61,803 nt of DNA. Origin: Fervidicola ferrireducens (GTDB taxonomy: Bacteria > Bacillota > Thermosediminibacteria > Thermosediminibacterales > Thermosediminibacteraceae). Below are positions 38,155-46,206 of this stretch, one piece after another. The stretch covers positions 1 to 61,803 of the forward strand of contig NZ_LOED01000013.1 in assembly GCF_001562425.1 (NCBI RefSeq). Reading direction: 5' to 3'. Below the pieces are notes generated by a model. That model was not told the DNA's origin, did no database searches, and was given only the letters and a program-made list of their open reading frames with translations. The translations under genes and the position numbers were made by a program. Each line of letters starts with the position of its first letter. Within the stretch, counting starts at the first letter, position 1.

Positions 38155-39356
38155 ATTGTGCCCACCCCCAGCAGGCTTTCATAAACCCCTAAAGAACGCT
38201 TTTCAACTTCCAGAGAAGAGACCTTGTATGCACGCGGGTTAGGATAGAGCATACCTTCGGCTTCTTTTAGCCCGGTATACTGGTTTTTGGCATAAACCGT
38301 GGTCCTTGAGCGGTATTGCTTTTCGTGGGTTGCTATCACCTTCCCATCATAGAGGATTTCAATTTTACCGTGTTTATCCCTTATAACCACCTCTTTTCCG
38401 CTATACTGCCAGGGAACGCCATATCTTACACCGCCGAAGCTTAAAAGGCCATCTTTATGGACTTTCCTCACTTCTTCCATAAACTTCTGGTATCTGTCAT
38501 AATTGGGGAGGGGTTTGAGTTTTTCTTCCTTCAGGCGATCAATGGGCCTTTCCCCGGTAGTGCCGTGTATCCTCCTGTTTTTATTTTCGCACCACACTAT
38601 AGCCTGCCGGTTCAAGTCGCCATAGTCTGTGAATTTCCTGCCCGGCAGGAAGTTACTTTTGACAAAGTCTATCCCGCTTTCAACTTTGCCTTTGGTCTGA
38701 GGGCGCCGTGCTTTGCAAACTCTAGGGGTAAAGCCGAGCGTCGCAGCAAGGTCTTCAAAAATGGAGTTCCATACAGGTTTTTTGTTTTCATCAGTGCCGA
38801 TTATTACGGTTTTCATCCTGTCGGTGAGCAATACGTCGGTTACTCCGCCGAAGTATTCGAATCCGTGTATGAGGCAGCGGATAAAAGTATTGACATCGCA
38901 TCGGTTTGTGAATTCCACATATATGGCTCTTGAATATCCCAGCACCATGACGAAAAGATAAAGCTTACGTGTTTCGCCGGTTTCCTCGTCAATGTATGTG
39001 TATTCACCCCAGTCGACTTGAGCCTGCTGGCCGGGCTTGGTTTCATAGCGACATACGGCAGGGGTCTTTTTGGGAGGTCTGAATTGTCTTACATAGTCCC
39101 TCAAGATAGTGCGTCCGCCGGTATAGCCTTTTTCTTTTATCCTTTCGTAGATGACTTCGCAATTGAATATACCGAGATTCATGAGTTCTTGAATGGTATC
39201 CTTGTATGGATCAAGTTTTGAACCTCTTTTTGGATGAGGCTTCCTTTCAGGAATTCCTTGCGCTCTGAGATATTTCCTCACTGTATTCCTCGAAAGGCCG
39301 GTTTCTCGTGCTATTGCACGAATGCTCTTGCCCTTTGCTTTTAGTTCGTGTAACAT
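38151..39356 (-). CDS. istA: IS21 transposase IstA
   Basis: DDE transposase, about 401 residues. Helix-turn-helix SIRAIARETGLSRNTVRKYL, integrase core QQAQVDWGEYTYID (Asp), DVLLTDRMKTVI (Asp), and RPQTKGKVESGIDFVKSNF (Glu). ATG 39356 follows GGGAGTGGA by 10 bases; an upstream GTG at 39380 is less likely. Confidence 0.93.
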   Translation of the reverse strand: MLHELKAKGKSIRAIARETGLSRNTVRKYLRAQGIPERKPHPKRGSKLDPYKDTIQELMNLGIFNCEVIYERIKEKGYTGGRTILRDYVRQFRPPKKTPAVCRYETKPGQQAQVDWGEYTYIDEETGETRKLYLFVMVLGYSRAIYVEFTNRCDVNTFIRCLIHGFEYFGGVTDVLLTDRMKTVIIGTDENKKPVWNSIFEDLAATLGFTPRVCKARRPQTKGKVESGIDFVKSNFLPGRKFTDYGDLNRQAIVWCENKNRRIHGTTGERPIDRLKEEKLKPLPNYDRYQKFMEEVRKVHKDGLLSFGGVRYGVPWQYSGKEVVIRDKHGKIEILYDGKVIATHEKQYRSRTTVYAKNQYTGLKEAEGMLYPNPRAYKVSSLEVEKRSLGVYESLLGVGTI

Positions 39357-40353
39357 GATAATAGATCCACTCCCTAGCACTTATTTCCCTCCGATCTGCG
39401 TTGGTATCAGAGGGATATTTCGCCAGGGGGTGGGTCAATTCCTTTTCGTTGCTCCTGGGTCAATTATATACCGGCGGTGACATCGATGGTTCATCCAGTG
39501 ATTGAGAAGGTTTTTTTGAAGGTTGAACCCACATTTTTGGATATTGATGAATTAAAAACCTTAGATGGTTATACAGATTTGGAAATTGATGCTGGAAATA
39601 AAATTATGATTTATCCCTTATGGACTTCTATTGGTGCAGTAGGTTTGTTAGGCATAATGTTTTCACCTGACTCAATGGATGAAAATGATAGCAGGAATCT
39701 ACAGATATATGTGAACTTTGCTGCAATAGCTTTGGCAAATGCAAAGATTGTAAGTCGTTTAGAAAGAGAAGCTGAAACTGACTTTTTGACAGGTTTCTTT
39801 AATAAACGGACCATCCGTAACATATTGATTAGTGAACTTGAAAGGGCAAGTAGATATAGACTTCCTTTAGCAGTTATTTTCCTTGACATTGATGACTTTA
39901 AAGCTTACAATGACACTTTTGGCCATGTAGCTGGCGATGTGATGGTACAGAAGATGGCAGAGATAATAAAGAATTCTATAAGGACTGTAGATATTGCAGG
40001 ACGCTTTGGGGGCGAGGAGTTTGTAATTATTCTTCCGGGAACAGACGAAGAAGGTGCTGTTGCAGTGGCAGAAAGAATACGAAAAGCTATAGGGAACTAT
40101 CCTTTTCCTCATCGGAAGGTTACAGCGAGCTTGGGTATAGCATTAGCAAAGAACAATGACTCAGTTGAGTCCTTACTGGAAAGGGCAGATCGGGCATTGT
40201 ATCAAGCAAAAAGAGAAGGAAAAAACCGCTGTTGCTCAGCTTTATCATAGTTGTTATGTTATTTCAATTGTTTTAAACGGCTTCACACAGATACTTTTAA
40301 ACTCCTGGAACTTGAGAATATTAAAATCCTACTCGTCAATGCTAAGCATATTA

Positions 40354-40410
40354 AAAAAATGTTTCCGGTAGAAAAACTTCGGTCTTTTTACCGGGAACAT
40401 TTTTCATATG
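40354..40410 (+). terminator. Long intrinsic terminator
   Basis: Imperfect stem AAAATGTTTCCGGTAGAAAAA / TTTTTACCGGGAACATTTTT around a CTTCGGTC loop (about 40355-40376 with 40384-40405). It ends the diguanylate-cyclase transcription unit. Confidence 0.75.
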
Positions 40411-40895
40411 TAGTGCCGTCAAAAACGGTTTCAAGAATGTCGTAAACAAGGCTGTCAGGATATTCTCGTGCTCTCCATGGCAACATGGCGGCAGTTTTCA
40501 GATTCAAGTCATGCTTTTAATTCTTCAAGTCCCGTCAGTAAAGTGGAAAATGTTCTTATTGTTTTTTATGGCTTATCGTCATTGACACAGGGCTAACTAA
40601 GAATATAGAAGTTTAGCACCCGTGCTGTTCCCATATTAAGATAATATAGGGCGACTATTGAGTATACTCAAAGGTACTCAGGAAATACAACCAGCGATGA
40701 AAATAGAATTTTATTCGCCAAAAATTCGCTTTCTGTTAAATTTAAGATAACAGGGGTAAAGGTTGATTTTATTTTGATGGATTTAATACCTCGCTGATTA
40801 ACCTAACCAGTTAAGTTTTCCGTTTTGATTATCTTTAATTCTAACCAAAAGAGTTGATGATAAGAGGAGCTTAAATTTTCAGGGAGAGAGGCAAT
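40411..40895 (+). other. Gene-free spacer
   Basis: No reading frame with a ribosome site and no recognisable relic. AT-rich, with a short inverted motif GAGTATACTC near 40659. AAGAGGAGC (40862-40870) may be the start of the next gene's leader, but no clear promoter is seen. Confidence 0.4.
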
Positions 40896-41375
40896 ATGGA
40901 CAAGGCTATTTTTTTGAAAGTCTTAAAAAAAATAAAAGACAAGCTCGATGATAGCAATATAAATTGGGTATTAACAGGAAGTTTTAGTTTTGCGCTACAG
41001 GGGATGCCTGTAGAGGTTCATGATATCGATGTTCAAACAGACGAGAGAGGTGCTTATGAAATAGAGCGCCTTTTTGAAAAATATGTAATAAGAAAAGTGG
41101 AGTTTTCTCAGGCCGAGAAAATTCGTTCACATTTTGGAGCTTTAATGATCGACGGCGTAAAGGTTGAGATTATGGGGAATATACAAAAACTGGTAGACGG
41201 TGTATGGGAAGAACCTGTAGACATTAAGAAGCATAAAAAGTTTGTATACGTACAAGGAATGAGAATTCCTGTTCTTTCCCTGGATTATGAGTATCAGGCC
41301 TATAAAAAAATGGGGCGGATTGAAAAGGCAGAAATGATAAAAGAGTGGCTGTTTAAAAATAAAAATATGATTTAG
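40896..41375 (+). CDS. Nucleotidyltransferase-fold protein
   Basis: 159 residues with the minimal nucleotidyltransferase pattern: GSFSFALQG, then 9 residues later DIDVQTD supplying the two Asp, and a third acidic position in KVEIMG. Similar small proteins serve as toxins of HEPN/MNT pairs, as AbiEii-like or as aminoglycoside-adenylyltransferase relatives; no partner gene is next to it. Start ATG 40896 with AGGGAGAGAGG upstream. Intact among relics, so possibly the newest arrival. Confidence 0.7.
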   Translation: MDKAIFLKVLKKIKDKLDDSNINWVLTGSFSFALQGMPVEVHDIDVQTDERGAYEIERLFEKYVIRKVEFSQAEKIRSHFGALMIDGVKVEIMGNIQKLVDGVWEEPVDIKKHKKFVYVQGMRIPVLSLDYEYQAYKKMGRIEKAEMIKEWLFKNKNMI

Positions 41376-41399
41376 CAAAAAAATAGATTATGAAAGATG

Positions 41400-41996
41400 C
41401 AGAATGGATTACAACTCTTTTAAGGGCAGGGCTTTCAAATGGAAGCCCGCGAAATAGAAGAAAACATTAATTCTGAGCTTGAAAAATAAAAATTAAAAAG
41501 GCAGATTGAGCAATTTGATGGCATACCCAGTATAGATAAAACGGCAGCTGCTGCAATAATTGCTGAAATTGGTATAGATATGAGCAAATTTAAAACAGCA
41601 GAGTATATTTGTTCGTGGGCAGGATTAAGTCCCGGCAATAATGAAAGTGCAGGGAAAAAAAGTCCACTCGAGTAACAAAGGGTAACACTTACATCAAAAG
41701 AATACTTTGTGAAGTTGCATGGTGTGTAACTCAAATAAGGGACTCATACCTTGCCACCATGGTATGTGTAACTCAAATAAGGGACTCATACCTTGCCACC
41801 ATGGTATTGGAAGGTAAAGCAGCGCCGCGGAGGAAAGAAAGCGATAGTAGCTCTTACTCGGAAATTGCTGGTTATCATCTATAATATGCTAAAAAATAAT
41901 ACTGATTACGACGAAAAAGTTTTTGATGAAGTAAGGAGAAAGCAGGAAATAATTCGTGTTAAACGGCTTATCAATGGGCCAAAAAGTTTGGTTTAG
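41400..41996 (+). pseudogene. IS110-family transposase relic
   Basis: Carboxyl half of an IS110 (DEDD) transposase in broken frames: LKRQIEQFDGIPSIDKTAAA, AEIGIDMSKFKTAEYICSWA, GLSPGNNESAGKK, then after a frameshift TRVTKGNTYIKRILCEVAWC and VALTRKLLVIIYNMLK. It contains stops, at least one frameshift and a 42-bp tandem duplication. The catalytic RuvC-like amino domain is missing. Confidence 0.82.
41723..41806 (+). repeat. 42-bp tandem duplication
   Basis: Two identical 42-base units (41723-41764 and 41765-41806), starting TGTGTAACTC and ending CACCATGGTA. Length is a multiple of three, so it does not add a frameshift to the IS110 relic. Probably replication slippage. Confidence 0.95.
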
Positions 41997-42000
41997 AAGT

Positions 42001-42428
42001 TATAGTTCCTCAATCGATTTAAGTTTTGATTTAATTTATAAAATTTTCCCACTGATGCCTTGTGGCATTGATTAGATTATTATTGCCTTTTTTCTGGTTT
42101 AATGATTGAGCATATTCTACTTGTTAATGTTCAAAATCATTTTTGAACGTAATCTATTTTCTTGCTAACCTTCTATGTTTAGTTTGGAAATAAGATTGCT
42201 TTACCAGCGGATAAAATTGTATTAATTGGCCTTGCCTCTCCTTCAGAGTTTTAACTCGAACTGCTGGAAGAGGGTGAGGTCATTATTTTTTTGTGACCCT
42301 CTGCTTTTGCTATTTTTACTATATACTAAAGTAGTAATATACCCAAACAATTTTTCATCTTCCAGAAGGAAAATCCATAATTATGGCGAATTTTAGAAAA
42401 TAGTTTGCTTATTAGGTAGGAGGACAAA
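42001..42428 (+). other. Gene-free spacer before the yifB fragment
   Basis: AT-rich. Holds a short inverted repeat GTTCAAAA-TC-ATTTTTGAAC (42128-42147), perhaps an old IS end, and a terminator-like stem AGAGGGT / ACCCTCT (about 42269-42302). AGGAGG at 42418-42423 is the ribosome site of the truncated yifB. Confidence 0.4.
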
Positions 42429-42548
42429 ATGCTTGCTTCGTTAAAAAGTTGCGCCATATACGGTATCGAAAGCTTCATCGTCGATGTAGAGGTATATATT
42501 TCCAGCGGCCTTCCTGCTTTTGAGAATGTTGGTATAATTCCCACATGA
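42429..42548 (+). pseudogene. yifB: YifB/ComM-family Mg-chelatase-like protein, first ~36 codons only
   Basis: Starts MLASLKSCAIYGIESFIVDV, then EVYISSGLPAFENVG, the conserved amino end of YifB/ComM AAA+ helicases (consensus MLA..KS....GIE...V.VEVDIS.GLPAF.IVGL). Good AGGAGG site. After ENVG the sequence becomes unrelated and stops at 42546-42548. Full proteins are about 510 residues. In relatives yifB follows yraN. The break marks the probable left edge of the integrated element. Confidence 0.8.
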
Positions 42549-42937
42549 AAAATATGTTAGTGATAAAGCAGAATATTATGGTAGATAGTTTTCATGAGCC
42601 ACGACCTTATAAAACTAAGTTTTGGGTAACTAAAGAATGTTACAAACAACTTTTGAAAAGAGCTAAAGAAACGAAAATGACAGTGTCAAATATCATAAGG
42701 ATGGCTCTGAATTATGTGATTTTCGATGAGGCACAACTAGAAAAACTCAAAGATAAAGAAGAAATGAGTGACGAACTAGTACATAGAAAACACAGAAGTA
42801 CAGTAAATTTAAGCGAGGAACAAGCGAATAGAATTGCAGAAATAAGCAATAAACACGGAATTTCACGAACGGAGATTATTAAAAGGTCGATAGAAATCTT
42901 TTTAAACCAAGTTAACTTTAGGAGGGGGGATAGATGA
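42545..42937 (+). CDS. Ribbon-helix-helix DNA-binding protein
   Basis: 130 residues with two RHH-like segments: KTKFWVTKECYKQLLKRAKE with TKMTVSNIIRMAL, and STVNLSEEQANRIAEISNKH with GISRTEIIKRSIEIF. Similar to small transcription or relaxosome-accessory proteins of mobile elements. The start is uncertain: ATG 42545 overlaps the yifB-fragment stop and has no ribosome site; ATG 42554 and 42578 are alternatives. It overlaps the nuclease gene by 4 bases. Confidence 0.65.
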   Translation: MKNMLVIKQNIMVDSFHEPRPYKTKFWVTKECYKQLLKRAKETKMTVSNIIRMALNYVIFDEAQLEKLKDKEEMSDELVHRKHRSTVNLSEEQANRIAEISNKHGISRTEIIKRSIEIFLNQVNFRRGDR

Positions 42938-43965
42938 AAAAACGGAGTATCACGTTAAAATATGCGGTTTCAGCGATAGTATTGATTTTTATTCTTTCGT
43001 GTTTTTATTTGCCAGCAATAGCCGCTGTCCCGAAAGTTATAATTAATGGAACTGAACTCAAAATTGACACAAATCCCGTTGTTATCGATGGGAGAACTTT
43101 GGTTCCTTTAAGGGGCATCTTTGAAGCCTTGGGTGCTACAGTTTATTGGGACGGCAATACGAAAACTATTACCGCTCAAAAAAATGGAGCGACTATTAAG
43201 CTGACGATAGGACAAAATACAGCTTTGAAAAACGGAGCAAAAATACATCTAGACGTGTCACCCAAAATAATTTCCGGCAGGACGATGGTTCCGCTGAGAT
43301 TCGTAGCAGAAGCCCTAGGAGCACAAGTTAGCTGGGATGGGAAAACAAATACAGTGAATATCCAGAGCCAGGACGAAAAAACGACCCAAAATAGAATTGC
43401 CGCAAGAGTCGTCAGAGTGATTGACGGCGATACGGTAGAAGTGGAAATTGATGGCAAACGTGAAACCGTCAGGATGATAGGTGTCGACACTCCAGAGACC
43501 GTCCATCCCGAAAAGGAAGTAGAATATTACGGAAAGGAAGCCAGCAATTTCACGAAGAGCAAGTTGGAAGGTAAAGATGTTCAACTCGAATTAGATGTGC
43601 AGGAAAGAGACCAATACGGCAGACTGTTAGCTTACATATGGGTGGGTGGGGAACTTTTCAACGAAACACTCGTTAAAGAAGGCTACGCAAAGGTCAGCAC
43701 CTACCCTCCTAATGTGAAGTATGTGGACAGATTCACGGCTGCTGAAAGGGAAGCACGAGAAGCTGGCAGGGGATTATGGGCAGGACAGAACGAGCAGCCC
43801 GTGAAGACCACCGGAAAGTATGTGGGGAGCATAGAAAGCAATAAATATCACCTGCCAACCTGCAGATGGGCTGAGCAAATTAAACCGGAGAACAGGATAT
43901 GGTTCGATTCTGAAGAAGAAGCTCAAAAAGCGGGTTATGAGCCATGCAAGGTATGTAACCCTTAA
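42934..43965 (+). CDS. Secreted nuclease: copper-amine-oxidase-like domains plus thermonuclease domain
   Basis: 343 residues. A signal peptide (KKRSITLKYAVSAIVLIFIL, cleavage likely after AIAA), two copper-amine-oxidase-N/stalk repeats (VVIDGRTLVPLRGIFEALGA and KIISGRTMVPLRFVAEALGA), a staphylococcal-nuclease domain (VVRVIDGDTVEVEI, RMIGVDTPETVHP, ERDQYGRLLAYIW) with catalytic Asp/Arg/Glu positions present, and a short end domain HLPTCRWAEQIKPENRIWF with EPCKVCNP like the Ada metal-binding fold. Likely exported and wall- or matrix-attached, degrading DNA or RNA outside the cell. GGAGGGG before ATG 42934. Confidence 0.85.
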   Translation: MKKRSITLKYAVSAIVLIFILSCFYLPAIAAVPKVIINGTELKIDTNPVVIDGRTLVPLRGIFEALGATVYWDGNTKTITAQKNGATIKLTIGQNTALKNGAKIHLDVSPKIISGRTMVPLRFVAEALGAQVSWDGKTNTVNIQSQDEKTTQNRIAARVVRVIDGDTVEVEIDGKRETVRMIGVDTPETVHPEKEVEYYGKEASNFTKSKLEGKDVQLELDVQERDQYGRLLAYIWVGGELFNETLVKEGYAKVSTYPPNVKYVDRFTAAEREAREAGRGLWAGQNEQPVKTTGKYVGSIESNKYHLPTCRWAEQIKPENRIWFDSEEEAQKAGYEPCKVCNP

Positions 43966-43975
43966 GAAAGCAATT

Positions 43976-44007
43976 GCCCAGGGAATAATAAGCCTGGGCT
44001 GTTTATT
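43976..44007 (+). terminator. Intrinsic terminator after the nuclease gene
   Basis: GCCCAGG / CCTGGGC stem (43976-43982 with 43993-43999) followed by TGTTTATTT. Confidence 0.85.
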
Positions 44008-44008
44008 T

Positions 44009-44118
44009 GCAATATAATCTCGCAATATAATGTCATTTATGCTGCAAATTCTAATAAATTTTGGTATAATTAACCCCAAAACAACCCCAATTATCCCTAA
44101 TAAAATTGGCAATATAAC
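44009..44118 (+). repeat. Three GCAATATAAT-type direct repeats before the integrase
   Basis: GCAATATAAT at 44009-44018 and 44022-44031, and GCAATATAAC at 44109-44118, the last 18 bases before the integrase ATG. They could be recombinase arm sites or operators; TATAAT within them could also serve as -10 elements. Confidence 0.45.
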
Positions 44119-44135
44119 TTTTTAGAGGGATTTTT

Positions 44136-45002
44136 ATGCTAGAGCTATACCAAAAATACCTTTCAAGCAAAGGCAAAAGCCTGCATACGGTAAAAAATTA
44201 TATTTCCGATCTCCGACAGTTCGCGAAATGGTTTGAAGAATCTACGGAGGAAAAGTTTTCTCCAGACAAAATCACAGAAATAGATGTGAGGGGATACAGG
44301 TCTTACCTGATGGGCATAAGAAATTTGAAGCCAGCATCAATAAAAAGAAAGCTCGAAGCTATCCGAAAATTCCTTGACTGGGCTGTCAAGCAGGAAATCA
44401 TAACAAAAAATCCTGCAAAAGAAGTAGAAGCGCCTCCAGCAGTTACACTTCCCCCGAAAAGTTTGTCGGAAAAGGAATTTCTCCGTTTGCGTAGAAGTTT
44501 TTATAAAGAAGGGAATGAAAGGGATATAGCGATATTTGAAGTGCTCGCAAATACGGGTATAAGGGTATCGGAACTGTGTTCGCTGAAGCTTTCGGACATC
44601 CAGATTTCTGAGCGAAAAGGTAAACTCATCGTGAGGTACGGCAAGGGCCAAAAGTATCGCGAAGTGCCCTTAAACAGTGATGCAAGGAAAGCCCTCAACG
44701 AATACCTCAAATCTAGAGCGGATGAAAATAACGAGCGTTTATTCCTCGGCGAAAGAGGGCCGCTGACGCCTTCGGGGGTATTCAGAATAATAAAGAGATA
44801 TGCGAGGGATGCAGGGGTAGAGGTGTCGCCACACCAGCTAAGGCATACTTTTGCGAGGCGGCTGTTGCAGTCTGGTGCCGACATCGTAACAGTCCAGCAG
44901 ATCCTCGGACACGCTAACCTCAATACCACGGCAGTGTATCTAAAGCCGGACTATGGGGAACAGGAAGAGGCTGTCGAAAAGATAAGCAAACTTCACTTGT
45001 GA
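44136..45002 (+). CDS. Tyrosine recombinase/integrase
   Basis: 288 residues. Amino SAM-like core-binding domain (LSSKGKSLHTVKNYISDLRQ) and a catalytic domain with all active residues: Arg in NTGIRVSELCSL, Lys in GKGQKYREVPL, His-x-x-Arg in HQLRHTFARRL, His in LGHANLNTT and Tyr in AVYLKP. Resembles XerC/D-type and ICE integrases. Position near the left edge of the element suggests it integrates or excises it. The weak site AGAGGGA precedes ATG. Confidence 0.9.
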   Translation: MLELYQKYLSSKGKSLHTVKNYISDLRQFAKWFEESTEEKFSPDKITEIDVRGYRSYLMGIRNLKPASIKRKLEAIRKFLDWAVKQEIITKNPAKEVEAPPAVTLPPKSLSEKEFLRLRRSFYKEGNERDIAIFEVLANTGIRVSELCSLKLSDIQISERKGKLIVRYGKGQKYREVPLNSDARKALNEYLKSRADENNERLFLGERGPLTPSGVFRIIKRYARDAGVEVSPHQLRHTFARRLLQSGADIVTVQQILGHANLNTTAVYLKPDYGEQEEAVEKISKLHL

Positions 45003-45012
45003 GGGGGATTTC

Positions 45013-45996
45013 ATGCTTCATCTTCAGGTCTATTTCGAACGCTACTGCCGGAAGTGCAGAAAATATGCGAGACAACTTGTCGTTGATTACGGCACTATCA
45101 ACTCTTTAGAGGAAGCGGACCAAAAGTTAGGAAATCATAACCTTCCCGTCATGCCGATTAAATGCCCGCAGTGCGGCAGCGAAGACTGGCCCGAGTATGC
45201 TTTGTTCCACGACGCCAGGAAAAACTTTACTTTCCAGAGGGTAAGGATAGGCACGGAAGAGATGCCGGTTGTCGGTGGCGGTGCCGGATATGCTTACACA
45301 AGGACTCCTGAAGAACAGGCCGAACTCAACAGGGGGCTGGCTAAACTTGAGACCTATTTTAAACAGGAGGAGGAAAGATTCTGGCAGGAATACACAAACT
45401 GGGCATTTGACAGGTGGCAGGAAGCTCTAAAGTGGTTAAATGAAATGGAATGGAAGATAGCCTACAAGAAACTTGGCATATCTGATATAATCGCAAATCC
45501 CTCCCCTGCAGGTTTTCGCAAAGACGCGGAGAAAAGATTTAAGTCGGACGAAGAAAAAGCGCGGCTTTGGCGGGAAGCGAATTCACATCTGATCTATTTC
45601 GAACTGCTCTGGGTCCCGATCGACACGTGGCCGGTAGAAGAATATGTCCGGCTGTATGGACGGGAAAGAGTGACCTGGCTTATTTTAAACCTGCCGCTGC
45701 CGGAAGAACTGGAAAAATACAGGACGGAAAAACTAGCGGTCGTTATTCCAAGTAAAACATCGGGGTCGCAGAGTGTGCTTTGGGAAAGGATAAAACAGTT
45801 GGGTGACGAATTAACAAGGCAGCGCCGTAGAGCGGAAAAACTTGCAAGACAGCTTGCCGAAGAACGCGCTGAAAAGGCAAGGCTGAATGAAGAAATACAC
45901 ATGCTAAGAAATCAAATAGAATATCTCAAAGGCAGTATACAAAGTCCCGTCAGAAGCGTAGTGAAAGGTCAAACAAAACATTCTTTTAAAAGGTAG
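45013..45996 (+). CDS. Zinc-ribbon and coiled-coil protein of unknown function
   Basis: 327 residues, not recognised. A CRKC pair near residue 16 and CPQCGSEDW around residue 50 could form a zinc ribbon. The middle is rich in Trp and charged residues (WQEYTNWAFDRWQEALKWL), and residues ~250-310 form a strong coiled coil (RQRRRAEKLARQLAEERAEK). It starts 10 bases after the integrase stop, behind GAGGGGG, so they are likely cotranscribed and it may assist recombination or plasmid-like maintenance. Confidence 0.6.
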   Translation: MLHLQVYFERYCRKCRKYARQLVVDYGTINSLEEADQKLGNHNLPVMPIKCPQCGSEDWPEYALFHDARKNFTFQRVRIGTEEMPVVGGGAGYAYTRTPEEQAELNRGLAKLETYFKQEEERFWQEYTNWAFDRWQEALKWLNEMEWKIAYKKLGISDIIANPSPAGFRKDAEKRFKSDEEKARLWREANSHLIYFELLWVPIDTWPVEEYVRLYGRERVTWLILNLPLPEELEKYRTEKLAVVIPSKTSGSQSVLWERIKQLGDELTRQRRRAEKLARQLAEERAEKARLNEEIHMLRNQIEYLKGSIQSPVRSVVKGQTKHSFKR

Positions 45997-46007
45997 GGAG
46001 AGGAAAA

Positions 46008-46206
46008 ATGATATACGAAAAAAATAAAGGAAAAGGTAGCAATTTGGAAAGATAATAATTATGAATGTAATTATCCCGAATTATCTGAGGTATTTTCTTA
46101 CATTAGACAACAAGGATATCTCCGAAGGGCACAGATCGAAGCACTTGAACACTATTGGTATGTGAGAGTTATTTTGAATACTCCAGATATAGAAACTCTT
46201 TATTGA
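46008..46206 (+). pseudogene. Amino-terminal fragment of a helicase/restriction-type protein
   Basis: Has its own site GGGAGAGG and ATG 46008. Removing one A from the seven-A run at 46018-46024 gives MIYEKIKEKVAIWKDNNYE, then CNYPELSEVFSYIRQQGYLR, RAQIEALEHYWYVRVI and a stop. The RxxQIEALExYWYxR pattern is that of the start of large DEAD-type helicases of type III restriction-like proteins. Only about 65 codons remain. The assignment is from memory of that motif and is tentative. Confidence 0.4.

Larger units (their letters stand above)
37308..39482 (-). mobile_element. IS21-family insertion sequence 2 (intact)
   Basis: 2175-bp element. Ends TGTCAATAGCGGGTTTAAAT and complement TGTCACCGCCGGTATATAAT; both carry two subterminal ATTGACCCA boxes about 20 bases apart. 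Flanked by the target duplication TCGAT (37303-37307 and 39483-39487). Contains istA-istB, both open. A different subgroup from the first IS21. Confidence 0.94.
36928..40250 (+). pseudogene. GAF-GGDEF diguanylate cyclase split by IS21
   Basis: The 5' part (36928-37307) encodes an amino segment and most of a GAF domain (YEISRLLISTVELDKVLELI). The 3' part (39483-40250) encodes the end of the GAF domain, DSMDENDSRNLQIYVNFAAIAL, and a complete GGDEF domain: ETDFLTGFFNKRTI, IFLDIDDFKAYNDTFGHVAG, the I-site RTVD and the active GGEEF. Deleting 37308-39482 and one copy of the 5-bp TCGAT repeat gives an uninterrupted frame (VWS-MVHPVIEKV). The original would make c-di-GMP. The 3' part has an ATG at 39477 inside the IS end and could still yield a GGDEF-only peptide. 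Confidence 0.88.

Noticed and set aside
41723-41806. 42-bp tandem repeat as a possible CRISPR or iteron array
   Set aside because: Only two identical units without spacers, inside an IS110 coding relic; slippage explains it.
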